Positions 23,472 to 33,760 of a stretch of DNA of 64,000 bases are shown here, in pieces. How positions within the stretch are numbered: position 1 is the first letter of the stretch; every line of letters starts with the position of its first letter. The stretch comes from Puccinia triticina (taxonomy: Eukaryota > Basidiomycota > Pucciniomycetes > Pucciniales > Pucciniaceae). The notes under the pieces were generated by a model. It was not told where the DNA came from. It saw nothing but the letters and a program-made list of their open reading frames with translations, and searched no databases. The translations under genes were made by a program, and so were the position numbers. The stretch covers positions 1,798,001 to 1,862,000 of the forward strand of contig NC_070566.1 in the NCBI RefSeq assembly GCF_026914185.1, in the 5' to 3' direction.

Positions 23472-23925
23472 ACCAGGGTAAACTTAGCATAAAATCAAAA
23501 AAAAAAAATTGATACATATAGTAGAAAAACCAAAAAAAAAAAAAAATGTTTTCTTTCTTCTTCGTGAAATTAATCCCCCCAGACCCCCTCCCTCAACTTA
23601 TAGAGGTTGTCCTCAACCTCAAAGAAAGTGAGTTATTTGCAAGAAAGAAAAAAAGTAAAAAGAGTGTGGTTTTTTAAAAACAAGTGTTGATAAGCAGTTT
23701 AAACTCTTGCTGAGGAGGTAGATTTAGTTGGAGGTTTCCATAGAATTTTGAGATATTCTGAATTGTGTACTGTGAGATTGATGGTGGGAGGAGGGTGATA
23801 AAAGAGTGACTTTTTGAAAGAATGTGAGTTCCTCCCCCAACTTGAAAGATTTAAGCCCCAAGAGTTTCAGAATTTAGAGCTGATATCTGTTTTGATGATT
23901 CAGAAAATAGAAAAATGGTAAATGT

Positions 23926-26025
23926 TTAACCAATTCCAACAAGGAGCCTTGGCAGTTTGAAGTGTGTCTGAAGTTGTCCAAAGCGGTCGGGCGGAATCTT
24001 TAGTGATGCTTGAAAAAGGAGCTTTCTAATTGAGTAAAATAAGTAAATAATTTGATTCTTTTGTTGTCCAAGTTGATATAGATTGTTGAATGATCTTTCC
24101 AGCTCTTGTTTAGGTTCTGCATGGCCTTCATTGAGTTTGCCACTTGAATTTGTTGTTGTTGAGTTAATATCTGGTGGAACCGGTGCAGGCAGCAAGATAA
24201 ACATGTCTTCAGAGGGTGTACAGATTGGATTTGGACCGATTGGAATTTGTGAGTCTGTTGGGCTGAGATCTGTAGTAGTACTAATACTTGGGTTGCATAT
24301 ACTGATAGTCTTGCCTTCATTTTCTCCAGGGTCTGTATCTGTGGGTCCTGGGGCTTGAAGGGACAGTTTGTTGAAAATTTCTTCTTGTTGATCCAAGTGA
24401 GGTTTAAAGAGGTGCTTGTTGAAAATCTTGCTTCCCGGTTTGTTGATATCTTCAATCAAAACTATAGCCGGGATGTGAGAAAATTGAGACTCCTGAACTG
24501 TTGTTTCTGTAAGGATAGAATCTTCAATTTTTGAGTCATGATTGTTGATTTGAGGTGTCTGATGATCCAAAGTTTGGTTTTGTTGAATAGATTGATCCAA
24601 AATTCCTTCCTGATCCATGCTGATTGCCATATCCACATCATTGGAGACAAATTCTGGTATGTCAATAACAAAGTGTTTAAGCTCCATTGGTGTATCCATT
24701 AAGTTTGACACTGTTTTCTGGTTTACCACCATATCCTGTAGGTGAATTGTTGAGGCCACTTGCTCAAAAACCAATTCCTGAGAGTAAGTTTCCGTTTCCG
24801 TAATAGGTTCTGAATTATCTGTTATTGGTTCCAAAACATCCATAACAGGTTGTGTGATTTCCATGGCCGGTTCATGTTCACTTGGTTCTTCTGTGAATTT
24901 GAGTTGCTGGTTGTAATCCGGAGGTAAGTCTAGTGCCTTTGCTTGTTTTTGGAGTTCCACAAGTTCTTGCTGCAGAGTTTCGATTTTTCTCCAGAAGTAT
25001 TCCTCTATCTGTATAACTTCCATTTCTGCAGCGGCAACCAGGTGATTCCATTCGGTAACTTCATATTTCCTGCTTCTCTGAAGCTGGCCGTTGTTGAATA
25101 AGGTTTGATTGATGTTTTCCTGACTTTCTCTTGAAAAGGCACTTAAGAATAAAACACTGGCTTCTTCTTTCTTCCAAACCTGGTAGGATTCCATCATGTA
25201 ATCAAGTATTGTGTTGAATTTTCCAAGATATCTTCTGTAAGCCTGGTAGTTTAAGATTCCTTGTTGGGCCTGTTGTTCTGCTACCTTGAATAGATCCTTC
25301 TTGGTGTACAAAACTGAAGAATCAAATTCTCCCCAGGTGTCAATCATTTCCTTACGCAGGGTATCCCAGTTGCATTCTTTGTAACCGTCCATATCCTCAA
25401 TTTGGCACTTCAGTTCCTCTGTTCGTATAAATCGTCCAATCTGAAGAGCTCTTTGAAATTTTGTTGAACCAAACCAATCTGCTGCCCTTTCGTATCTCCG
25501 TAGGAATTCAAAGAATCGATTTCCATTGTAGAATAATTCATTGTCATCAATGATTCCCGGTGGATAATCGGATTCTTGGTATGATAGACTTGGTTGTTGA
25601 TAAGGTATTGGTTGATGTTGATAATATGTTGTTTGTTGATATTGATGATGTTCTGAATGTTGTCTTTGTTGAAATTTGTGTTGATATGTAGGTTCTTGAA
25701 TGGATTCATTCTTGTTGATTCCATAAGCAGATGGTTGTTGATGTGACACAGTGCCTCTGAGTGGAATATTCTGGTTTTGTTGAGTTTCATCTGAGTCACG
25801 TAAGTGTTCTTCAGCAGGATCTCTGAATTTATTCTCTCGTCCTTTCCCTTTGTCTTTCCTTGGCCAAGTTGACATTGTATTTTCCATATTCCTAATCATA
25901 GCTGGAGTTCCTGTAAAAGGCCTTTTCCTTGAAGTGGTTTCTGGAAGAATTGTATCTTCAAAATCTGGTACGCCAAACAATAAATTCATGTTGATTCTTG
26001 TTGATTCCGTAGTTTCATTATACAT
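23926..26025 (-). CDS. Gag-like protein of element G, 699 residues, intact
   Basis: An uninterrupted ORF on the element's strand. The N-terminal ~150 residues are rich in Gln, His and Tyr. Residues about 165-330 form a helical capsid-like domain (YNGNRFFEFLRRYERAADW, then CNWDTLRKEMIDTWGEFDSS), colinear with the Ty3-type gag domains of the other elements. A predicted coiled coil (about 340-370) follows, then a long acidic, Glu/Thr/Pro-rich tail. No CCHC knuckle was found, unlike the gag at 51910-52893. The element appears to make only this protein, so reverse transcription and integration would depend on enzymes from elsewhere. The 5' LTR (26730-27666) provides the promoter; a ~700-base leader separates it from this ATG. 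Confidence 0.8.
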   Translation of the reverse strand: MYNETTESTRINMNLLFGVPDFEDTILPETTSRKRPFTGTPAMIRNMENTMSTWPRKDKGKGRENKFRDPAEEHLRDSDETQQNQNIPLRGTVSHQQPSAYGINKNESIQEPTYQHKFQQRQHSEHHQYQQTTYYQHQPIPYQQPSLSYQESDYPPGIIDDNELFYNGNRFFEFLRRYERAADWFGSTKFQRALQIGRFIRTEELKCQIEDMDGYKECNWDTLRKEMIDTWGEFDSSVLYTKKDLFKVAEQQAQQGILNYQAYRRYLGKFNTILDYMMESYQVWKKEEASVLFLSAFSRESQENINQTLFNNGQLQRSRKYEVTEWNHLVAAAEMEVIQIEEYFWRKIETLQQELVELQKQAKALDLPPDYNQQLKFTEEPSEHEPAMEITQPVMDVLEPITDNSEPITETETYSQELVFEQVASTIHLQDMVVNQKTVSNLMDTPMELKHFVIDIPEFVSNDVDMAISMDQEGILDQSIQQNQTLDHQTPQINNHDSKIEDSILTETTVQESQFSHIPAIVLIEDINKPGSKIFNKHLFKPHLDQQEEIFNKLSLQAPGPTDTDPGENEGKTISICNPSISTTTDLSPTDSQIPIGPNPICTPSEDMFILLPAPVPPDINSTTTNSSGKLNEGHAEPKQELERSFNNLYQLGQQKNQIIYLFYSIRKLLFQASLKIPPDRFGQLQTHFKLPRLLVGIG

Positions 26026-26729
26026 TCAATCCTTGGTAACTGTTACTGTGCTCTGAAAAAGAAACAATAATATCTGGTCTCTGGTCTCTTTACCAGGGCA
26101 AATTGGGGGGGGTTTAATATTGATATAAATAACTTTACCGTGCTGGGAGGGTTCTTCAAACAGTATCCTAATTATCTGAATCCTTAGGTACTACACACCG
26201 TCTTTCAGTATATAATTGGCTGTTTCCTTCGAGTTGGCTCCAGAGTTTTCTTCTAACAGTATCTAATTATCCAGATCCTTAGGTACTACACACCGTCTTC
26301 CAGTATATAATTAGCTGCTTCCTTCGAAACACTCCTTTCAGGTTTGGTAGTTATGTGTTCCTTTCAGAGGTTCGTAGTTGGTTCCTTAGATGGTTCCTAA
26401 TAGTCGACTAGTCGTCCAACAGAATAACTGAATATGCCGTTGATTGTTCTAGATTTGTTGATAAATTTGATTCTTTTCGCCGCTAGAAGTTCAGATCCTT
26501 TGACAAGTCCTTCTGGTTTGAGTTGAAATTGGTTCCTGGGATGGTTCAAAAGTTGACTAGTTGTTCAACGGAATAAATGAATATGCCACTGTCCGTACTA
26601 GAGTTGTTGATGACTTGATCCTTTTTCACTAGCACAATTGTGATCCCTTGGCAATTACTTTGGGTTGAATTGAAGTTCGTTACACGTGGTTGATCAAACA
26701 GGGTTATCCGATCACGTTGGGGACTCCCT

Positions 26730-27666
26730 TGTAAGACTCAAAAGTGGTAATGAAACCCTTTTGCTGAATGGTGAAGGGTATGATGGAGTTGCAAGCTCTG
26801 CCCTTCTGTTATCAGTCAACAAGACCTACCAAGCTCAGCTTGGCAAGTTTTATTAAGTGATAGGTCTGGTCTGTTCCAGATGAAATCTGTTTGACTGGCA
26901 ACGTGTAAGTGTTTTAATTACTTTGTTATAAGGGTTGAATTGTTGTTATAAGGGTTGATTTATTGTTATAAGGGTTTTAGGATTTGAGTGTGGATGAGTG
27001 TTGGGTGAGTTGTGAGTTCTGGGTGAGGAACTGGGGAGCAGGCCACTGGGGGTGGAGAGAGCTCCTTTTATAGACAAAAGGGGAGCCCCAAAGGGGCTTG
27101 TGGGTTAGGGTTTCAGCTAATCTAGACAACAGGGTGAGGGATTTTAGCTGGTGGGAGTAGATACAAATGATGTCATAGCCCCTCAGGGGCGCATGAATGG
27201 TGTCAGAATATACAACAGAACATTCTAACGCATGCATGAGGTGACAGTAGACTGCATGAGCTGTCATACAGGGGGAATTAGTGTATACACAAAGTCTGAG
27301 GCTGCAGAAACAGTGTAAATGATGTCATACTATGTATATAAAGGAGTGTATGTAGTTAATATGTAATGAGTGTAGCCTGACAGGGAGATGTATGTTTGTA
27401 TCCTGTGATATGTATAAGTGTACTACTGTGAAACTTGGGTTGAGGCAGGTGACAGCTGGGTTACTGGGGCTGGCCGTGTGATAGGTGTCCATGAGATGTA
27501 ACTTCCACGCTAGAGGGGGTCCAGGGGTGCTTCCAGTGGTGACTAGGGGTGAAATTGGCCGTAGAATCCATTTCTGGGGTCCATTTGATGGTATCTTGAG
27601 GCCTAGTATGAGTAATTATGTGGCATAGAAAAAACTTTTTATTTTTCCACTTTTCCGTCTACCACA
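26730..27666 (-). mobile_element. 5' LTR of element G
   Basis: The same length as the copy at 20400-21336 and identical by eye. No canonical TGG-starting primer-binding site could be read directly downstream on the minus strand. Confidence 0.92.
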
Positions 27667-28060
27667 TCGGTGAATATTGATGCATTTCCAACCTGCCCGT
27701 CTCCGCCTCCAGCTTTGCCCTTCCCCCTCCCGCTGGAACTGGAACAGCTAACTTTACCGCCTCGGCGCCCGCATTTGGTCCCGGTCCCGCCGGCCAGAAA
27801 CCTATTATGTCTATCACGGGCACTCTCTCTCAGGGGAAGGCTAAGAAATTTGCTGACCATCTCCATCTGAGCTCCAATAAGGCCCGCAGAACTCAGTTGC
27901 GCGAAATGGCCCAGTTGGTCAAGCCTTCCTCGCTTCCCGACCCGAGCTCGAACCTCTGGACGCCCACAAAAATTCTTTGTCAGCCAAGCAAAGCTCTTCG
28001 CGCTGGCGGAAGAGGTGTACGGCCGGGAAGCGGGTGGGGATGGATAAAATGTTTACCCAC
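27667..28060 (+). pseudogene. Coding fragments downstream of the element G insertion
   Basis: One frame continues the SSK1-like exon (SVNIDAFPTCP...) and stays open to about 27868. A second frame is open from about 27678 and reads SNLPVSASSF, later MSITGTLSQGKAKKFADHL and NKARRTQLREMAQL, which looks more like real protein. The SSK1-like exon may therefore end near 27690 at a rearrangement joint to another, unrecognised gene fragment. Confidence 0.35.
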
Positions 28061-28927
28061 GTCCAGGAGAAGTTGATTGGCTGGCTGGGGGTGGTTGTCA
28101 TTGGCAGGACTCCCCGGGCAAGCCAGACAAGGGCTGTGGGAGTGCGTAACGTTGGGCAGTGGTTTGCTGGGGGCTGTTGCTGCTGCTGGCTGGGTGTGTG
28201 ATCCGGGCGTGCTGGAGGCAATGGTGCTGCTGGTTGAGTTGGGGGTAATCAGGGCTTACCTTGCCACAAGGGGACTTCTGTGTTTTTTTTTGGGGGTAAA
28301 GCAAAGTAAACCTAACTGGGTGGAGCAGTTTGACAGTGATGAGACCCACAATGCACCATGACCGCGCTACAAGCATGTGTATAAGCATAAGCAGAACAAC
28401 TGTGGAATCAGCATCACAGAAATTGAGAAGTGTGGCTTCCACGGCACACAAAAGCTGGTGGACTCCACCGCAAATAAATTGACTTGCGTGGAGTCCACTG
28501 AAGTTTTCTTGTTGGAGCAACGAGGATCCAATACCCCTGTCCATTTCCAATGGGGAGCCCACAATTGCCGGGGGCACGGTGAATTCCACATTGGTTTCAC
28601 CCGTTGGATCTGAAGTGACTGAAACAATGAATATAGTTTCTGAGAGGAGGAACAGGCTCTCCAGCTTGTTCCCCAAGTCCAAACATGGTCTCGAGGGCGG
28701 GCAAGTGTCACTACATGTAACCTAACTGGTTAGGTCACAACAGCCACCCCCTTGCCTAGACTCAAGACCCTAACTACAACTAAAACTGGAATGAGAAAAT
28801 AGAAGTAACAACGTATCTGAGAGAGAGAAAAAAAAATGAAAGCAACAAGAACAAAAGAAAAAAATAGGAGGGAAAAGAAGATAATTGAGAGAGAGAGAAG
28901 AAGAAGAAACTGTGAACCACTAATCAA
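28061..28927. other. Spacer left of the copia remnant
   Basis: No supported gene. On the minus strand a purine-rich aaggggg tract followed by tgttgtgacctaacc near 28742 could be the polypurine tract and start of a 3' LTR for the copia element, but no matching 5' LTR was found. Confidence 0.35.
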
Positions 28928-30310
28928 TCAGGCAGCTTTGAGAAGGTAACTTCTCATGCGTCGGAACAAACCAGGCCCCAAACTCTTCGTAAATACATCA
29001 GCTTTCTGTTCAGCCATTGGCACCCACGAGAGTGTTGTCAGATTCCTATAAAGAGATTCATTAGTAATGTAAAAATCACGGCCTGTATGCCTAGTCCTCT
29101 TATTTGAAGCATTGTCTGTTCCCACTCGCACTGCCAACTGGTTGTCGCAGTGCAAATGACCTACGAAATCCTCTCTGAGCACATCCTTCAGTAATTGTTG
29201 AATCCACAGTGTGTGCCTCGTCGCCGCACCCAGCGCCATGTATTTCGCATGACAGGTTGACGCAGCGACCGTTGTCTGTCGCCGAGCAACCCACAGGATT
29301 GGATAACCTAAAAATAGAATCAGAACACCATAAGAGGACCTTGCAAATTCACCGCCCCATGAGGCGTCGCAGAAAGTCCTAAGAGCCTTTGGTTCCTTGT
29401 TAGGAAATAAACAGAGTCGCTGATCAGTGCTACCTGCAATGTAATTGATCAGATGATGTACACCCTTCCAGTGCAGTACGCTTGGTTTAGCAGAGAAATG
29501 TTCTAAATAATTGACGGAAAAGGCAATGTCTAGTCTGGTACCTACTGCCAGATAACTCATAATCCCCAATAAGTGCAGGTATTTTGTTGAAGTCAAGGGA
29601 TCACCATCCTCAGTCGCAGCATTGAAATTGGGCGGCAATGGTGTTTTCGCCACTTGGATTCCATCCCATTCTTCGTTGAGCAGCGCTTTGATGAGTTTAG
29701 GTTGGGAGAGAATGAAACCCTCCGGCTTCCTTTGTATGCTGAGACCTACGATTGAATCTAATTGAGCCGACCACTTAATTTTCAGTACATCTTTAAGATC
29801 CAGTTCCAACTTTTTGAGAAGATGAACACTGGAAGCCGTAACAATACCATCATCAACGTGAAGCCATATCACACCTTTTTCAGTCGCATGGCGCAAGACA
29901 TACAGACTGTTGCCATACTGCAACGGTGAGTATCCCAATTTGTCAAGAATTCCGCGCAGATGCAACCACCAACATCTGGCCGCCTGCCTTGTCCCATAGA
30001 GCGCCTTCTTTAGTAAGAAAGCGTGTCCTGCGGGCAGATTGACTCCTTCTGGTGGCTTCACCCACACCTCCTCATCTATGGGAGAATTGAGATAAGCTGC
30101 TACGAAATCAAAACTGTGCACCGGCCAGTTGAGACTTGCAGCAATTTTCAGCAGCAGTTGCATGGAGACAAAAGTAGCTGTGGGAGCAAAAGTCTCATTG
30201 AAGTCTTTTCTGGCTATCTGTTTAAATCCCTTAGCAACATAGCACGCTTTGTACCGCTTCGTCGTCCCATTGTCTCCTGACGTTTTTGCAAACACCCACC
30301 TCCCAGTCCC
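28928..30310 (-). pseudogene. Copia reverse transcriptase and RNase H (N-terminally deleted)
   Basis: The open frame enters at RWVFAKTSGDNGTTKRYKA and continues with VAKGFKQ and NETFAPTATFVSM. It then reads VHSFDFVAAYLNSPIDEEVW (catalytic Asp region), the LHVDDG active-site box and LGIMSYLAVGTRLDIAFSV. In the RNase H part it reads FCDASWGG, the KYMALG segment where SEYMAL is usual, and KRTRHTGRDFYITNE, and it ends with ADVFTKSLG. The order and spacing are those of a Ty1/copia RVT_2 domain plus RNase H. The domain start and all of integrase are deleted, and no start codon of its own is expected, since copia uses one polyprotein. Within the remaining ~455 codons there is no stop, so the deletion may be fairly recent. 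Confidence 0.88.
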
Positions 30311-30467
30311 TCATCATTACAATCAAATCATTAAAATCAATTACAAAAATAAACCCTGCGTCATCGCAGGTGTGTTGCCGGGTTCTCATAAGTCTTGTCA
30401 GGTCGCCGTTTGCTCAGATTCAAACGTCATTGCTTCAGGTGTTATTGCGCTTTGCATTGTCCCAAAT

Positions 30468-31547
30468 TTACAGGATGTCGGCCAGGAAAGCCTCTTGATC
30501 GAACGGCGGAAGATCAGCGCTCAACTGAAGAAGGGCGGGTGAATGAGAGACCGTGGCGGTCTGGCGTCCAGGTGTCCAAGTATGATTGTCCTGGAGCTTG
30601 CAGGCCAACAAAATCTGAACCATTTTGTCAAACGTAGGAATGGTGTTTTCCGGCGTCTTCTGGAGTTTGAGCTCTATACGGCAATCAAAATCAAGTCCGA
30701 GTGGAGTGTCCCTGCTGATGCTTGTCTGGAGTACAAATCCCATAAAAATATAGGCGGTAAGGTTGACTTTGAGGTTGCGCCACTTGGTTGCCAGATCGTT
30801 TAACTTGGATGCCACCCCAACAGATGTCGGATTCTCAGTGTTTTTGAATTCTATAAATTGGTAGAAGACGTCTAATTGTGCTGCTCTGCTGATGGTCTTG
30901 AACTTCTTGAACATCAGCTCATACATGTTGAAACTGCTTGCAGCATTGTGTACATCGGATTTGAGACTATTGTGTATCATCGCCAAGAAGATAGCCCTGC
31001 CAATTTTTTTGAGGACCAAGTTCGAGTTCCGTTGAATGAAGGATTCCTTGTTGTTGAGGTGGATTCCTCCTTTTTCACCTAGTTCACGGTGCCAGACTTT
31101 GAAGTTGGATCCATCCGGTGCAAGGATGATATCATCCGGAATCTTCAAGGTAGCCAAAAGAATGGCTTGTCCAACAATTTTGGACTCTTCTAGCTGTGCT
31201 TTGGCTTCAGCTAGATCGGCGGCTTGCTTCGCAGCTGTAAGGTGGGGTGGTGGGTCCATTTTTGGCGGAAGGGTGATCGTTTTGGGAGGGGAGGTTGGAA
31301 GAGTCGGTTGGGTTGGGAGGTGAGTTGATTCGGAAAAGCTTTGTCGTGGGGAAGTTTGTCGAAAAGAAGTGGGAGGAGGATGATGGGGAGAAGGTGGAGA
31401 AGGAGGGACTGTGATGTTGGGAGGTGATACTTCTTTGGATGAGAGAAGTTGAGGTGACGCAAGGGAGGGAGGGGGGGGGGGAGCGGGAGGGGAGGGAGGT
31501 GGAGGAAAAAGTGGAGCACGGAAGGGGGGCGAAATGTTGTTTGACAA
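30468..31547 (-). CDS. Copia gag (UBN2-like), C-terminally truncated
   Basis: About 359 codons. The first ~95 are Pro/Ser-rich low complexity. From about residue 95 (MDPPPHLTAAKQAADLAEAK) there is a coiled segment, then ILAPDGSNFKVWHREL, the start of a copia capsid domain, and the typical helical pattern with AAQLDVFYQFIEFKN. It ends at LADIL followed by a stop, with no CCHC knuckle. The start is uncertain: the ATG at 31547 gives the Pro-rich leader, while the MDPPPH Met gives a ~265-residue product. The reverse transcriptase remnant follows on the same strand. Confidence 0.7.
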   Translation of the reverse strand: MSNNISPPFRAPLFPPPPSPPAPPPPPSLASPQLLSSKEVSPPNITVPPSPPSPHHPPPTSFRQTSPRQSFSESTHLPTQPTLPTSPPKTITLPPKMDPPPHLTAAKQAADLAEAKAQLEESKIVGQAILLATLKIPDDIILAPDGSNFKVWHRELGEKGGIHLNNKESFIQRNSNLVLKKIGRAIFLAMIHNSLKSDVHNAASSFNMYELMFKKFKTISRAAQLDVFYQFIEFKNTENPTSVGVASKLNDLATKWRNLKVNLTAYIFMGFVLQTSISRDTPLGLDFDCRIELKLQKTPENTIPTFDKMVQILLACKLQDNHTWTPGRQTATVSHSPALLQLSADLPPFDQEAFLADIL

Positions 31548-31610
31548 AAACCGGTTCTGCGGGATTCAATTTGAGTGTCGGAAGTTGGGGTAGGTCGGGA
31601 TAGTACCAAT

Positions 31611-32457
31611 TCCTGGGTGTTGCTGGCCTTGCTTGCTGCCAGCCGCCTGGAATCCGCCGATTGATTGCAGCTGTTTTGTTTACCGGAGAGTTGTTGGCGT
31701 CAGCTATATCTCCAGGAGGTCCAAAAATCTAGGCGAGGGCGTGTGGGGTGTTCTGAATTGATGCAGTGACTGCGTCAATCGAATCTTGTCTGTCGAGTTC
31801 TTGAATGGATTGATTGGACCAGGTCAATGAGTTAGATGATTGTCGTCCAGTTCTTGAGCAATTGCCGAGTTGACCAGGTCCAGACATAAAACAAAGAGAA
31901 GGTACCGGGAGGATGGGTGATCAATGGAGAGACAGACAACCGGCAGTTACTTACCGACTATCTGAGTTCCAATATTTTGACAAGAAGAGAAGAGAAACTT
32001 CCACAGCAAACCACGTTGAGCCTTTACTCCTGCCAAGGAGTAAAATTTCACAGTTTTGGTGTACTGCTTCGCTACAACCACGCTTGTGCTTCTAGAAACT
32101 CAGGGATAGATAGTGGGGAAACGGGAGAAACTCAGATAATCAATAAACAACCACCGACTGTTGCCAAACCGGCGATCAAGAGTTTGAAGATGAAAATGAT
32201 GACGGCCTTGACCCGGGACAATTACACCCTGCTCTGGGATACCCGTAGAAGTATGTGAGAAAAAGTAGAAGATTGATGAGAAAGATTTGGTTGATTACAC
32301 TCTATGCTGAGTTACCAAGATAGCAATACGCAGATGAAGAAAAAAATTACCATAGGGCATGGAAATTGAAATTTTCCAAATTTATTTGCCTCAAAATTTC
32401 TTGGGAAAAAAAATGAGCCTGGCCAAAATGTAGGCCTGAGCCCAAATGTGAAGAATT
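31611..32457. other. Flank of the copia element, no supported gene
   Basis: Leader-like sequence without ORFs of note. A matching 5' LTR or a standard initiator-Met primer-binding site was searched for by eye and not found. Confidence 0.4.
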
Positions 32458-32871
32458 TCAACATTTGAACCCTCTGCTAGTTTTCAATTTTTGTGTACAG
32501 GGGAAACAAAATTGAAATTTTTCAAAATTGAGGCCCATGGTACAGGCCCTTAATTTATGCAGTGTACGTATCCATTCTCGCGCTGGTCTTGTGCCGGTCA
32601 GGTGGGGGGCTGCGGGCGCACCGCTCACGCTCTGCTGTTGCGGTCTCTGCGCTCCGCATCTCCTCTGTGTGTTTCCTGAGTCTGACACAGCTAAAGGCTC
32701 AAAAGGCTCTACCCTCCTTCAGGGAGGGGAGCCTTTTTGTCTCACATGTGCCTTGCTGTGTGTGGGTTGAAGGGGAGAAAATGTCTTCGCGCCAAAAACT
32801 GTCACCAGTTTTTTGTCCTCACTGAGGTGAGGCCGAGACACTTTCTCCGAGCAGACACTGAACCTGATAGC

Positions 32872-33145
32872 TCAGGGAGTGGGGGATGAGGCGCCAAGCC
32901 CACTCTCTCCGGCTCTACAGGAGCCTGAGTCCGGGCGGCGAAAACCCCCTACTCCTGGAGTGACGGTTATTCTGTTTTGCATTGCTGCTGAGATTATTTG
33001 GCTGCTTTCTTCGCCCACGCTGTAGCCCCCCGAGCGCGTATCGAAGGGAGGCGCCGCCAACGCGGAAGGAGTGCCCTGAGATTCCTTCGAAACCGCCCTC
33101 GTTCCAGACTGACTGGAGGCGTCGCAGCACCGTTGACTTGGTCAG
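32872..33145 (-). pseudogene. Tyrosine recombinase remnant (Crypton- or DIRS-like)
   Basis: On the minus strand the frame reads TVLRRLQSVWNEGGFEGI followed by SGHSFRVGGASLRYALG. The HSFR-x-GGA box is the H-x-x-R catalytic motif of tyrosine recombinases as seen in eukaryotic Cryptons and YR retrotransposons. The frame then becomes low-complexity and no arginine-1 region or final tyrosine was found, so only a fragment remains. It lies next to a stretch of palindromic minisatellite. Confidence 0.6.
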
Positions 33146-33174
33146 GTGTCTTCTGGATCTGTTTAGGTTGTACC

Positions 33175-33385
33175 CGAAATCGGCGAGCTGCTCAAAGTCC
33201 GTCTCGCAGAGAGGTATGTATTCATCTCGGCGAGCTAGTCAAAGTACAGCTCTCCGGGAGGTACGTATTGTTCTTGGCGAGCTGGTCAAAGTTCAGCTCG
33301 CCGGGAGGGATGTATTTTTCTTGGCAAGGTGTATTGAATGAATTGTACCAGCTTGCCAAGAGCGTACCTCTTGGTAAGCTGGACT
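33175..33385. repeat. Short array of palindromic cgagctgg units
   Basis: About four units of roughly 45-50 bp built on ggcgagctggtcaaag and cagctcgccgggagg, the same family as the array inside the hAT-like element at 56190-56760. The ends are decayed. Confidence 0.7.
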
Positions 33386-33680
33386 TTCAGGTCTATCAGA
33401 CCACTGGAAAAGTGTAGGAATCTAGGACTGAGAGAGAAAAGACTAGTGGAAATTAAGACCTATGAGTTCTGGTAAGGGACAGAAGTAGTAGTTCTGGAAG
33501 GGAACAGTAAGGTGAGGAATAGGAGTAGAGTGGAGTTGGAATCAATGTTGAAAAAGAAAAGGTTAGACCTTAGGCTTGAGGATAAGATGAAGGAGACTTT
33601 CAGGGCGGGCCTCTAGAGTGGCCGAGCACTGAATCAGAACCTTGATACCATCAAGGTCTGTAGCTGTTCTTGCAATGAAA

Positions 33681-33760
33681 CTAGCTCAACGGACGAGGAT
33701 GGTGATTACGTGCGTGGAAGGATGAGGAAAGGGAACTTCCACGCACACCCGTTGAGCTAG
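33681..33760. repeat. 80-nt imperfect hairpin
   Basis: CTAGCTCAACGG at 33681-33692 is the inverse of CCGTTGAGCTAG at 33749-33760. Inside them TGCGTGGAA pairs with TTCCACGCA. Function unknown. Confidence 0.6.

Larger units (their letters stand above)
20400..27666 (-). mobile_element. Recent LTR retrotransposon, gag-only (lineage II, element G)
   Basis: Two 937-bp LTRs (20400-21336 and 26730-27666) appear identical by eye. On the element's strand they start TGTGGTAGAC and end GTCTTACA. The flanks share TCGG (20396-20399 and 27667-27670). A 5-bp TCGGT is also possible if the terminal base belongs to the target. A polypurine tract (aagttgggggagga on the minus strand) precedes the 3' LTR. The interior carries a 699-residue gag-like ORF on the minus strand and, on the plus strand, a GC-rich intron-containing block. 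No pol motifs were found. The insertion interrupts the SSK1-like exon. Confidence 0.92.
28928..31547 (-). mobile_element. Internally deleted Ty1/copia retrotransposon
   Basis: A copia gag lies at 31547-30468 and a reverse transcriptase-RNase H segment at about 30310-28928. Only ~160 bp separates them, so the zinc knuckle, protease, integrase and N-terminal reverse transcriptase are missing. It is the only pol-derived sequence recognised among the LTR elements of the window. Confidence 0.88.

Noticed and set aside
31207..31609. Pro/Ser-rich minus-strand ORFs overlapping the start of the copia gag
   Set aside because: Alternative frames of the same low-complexity leader; the gag frame continues into a recognisable domain and these do not.
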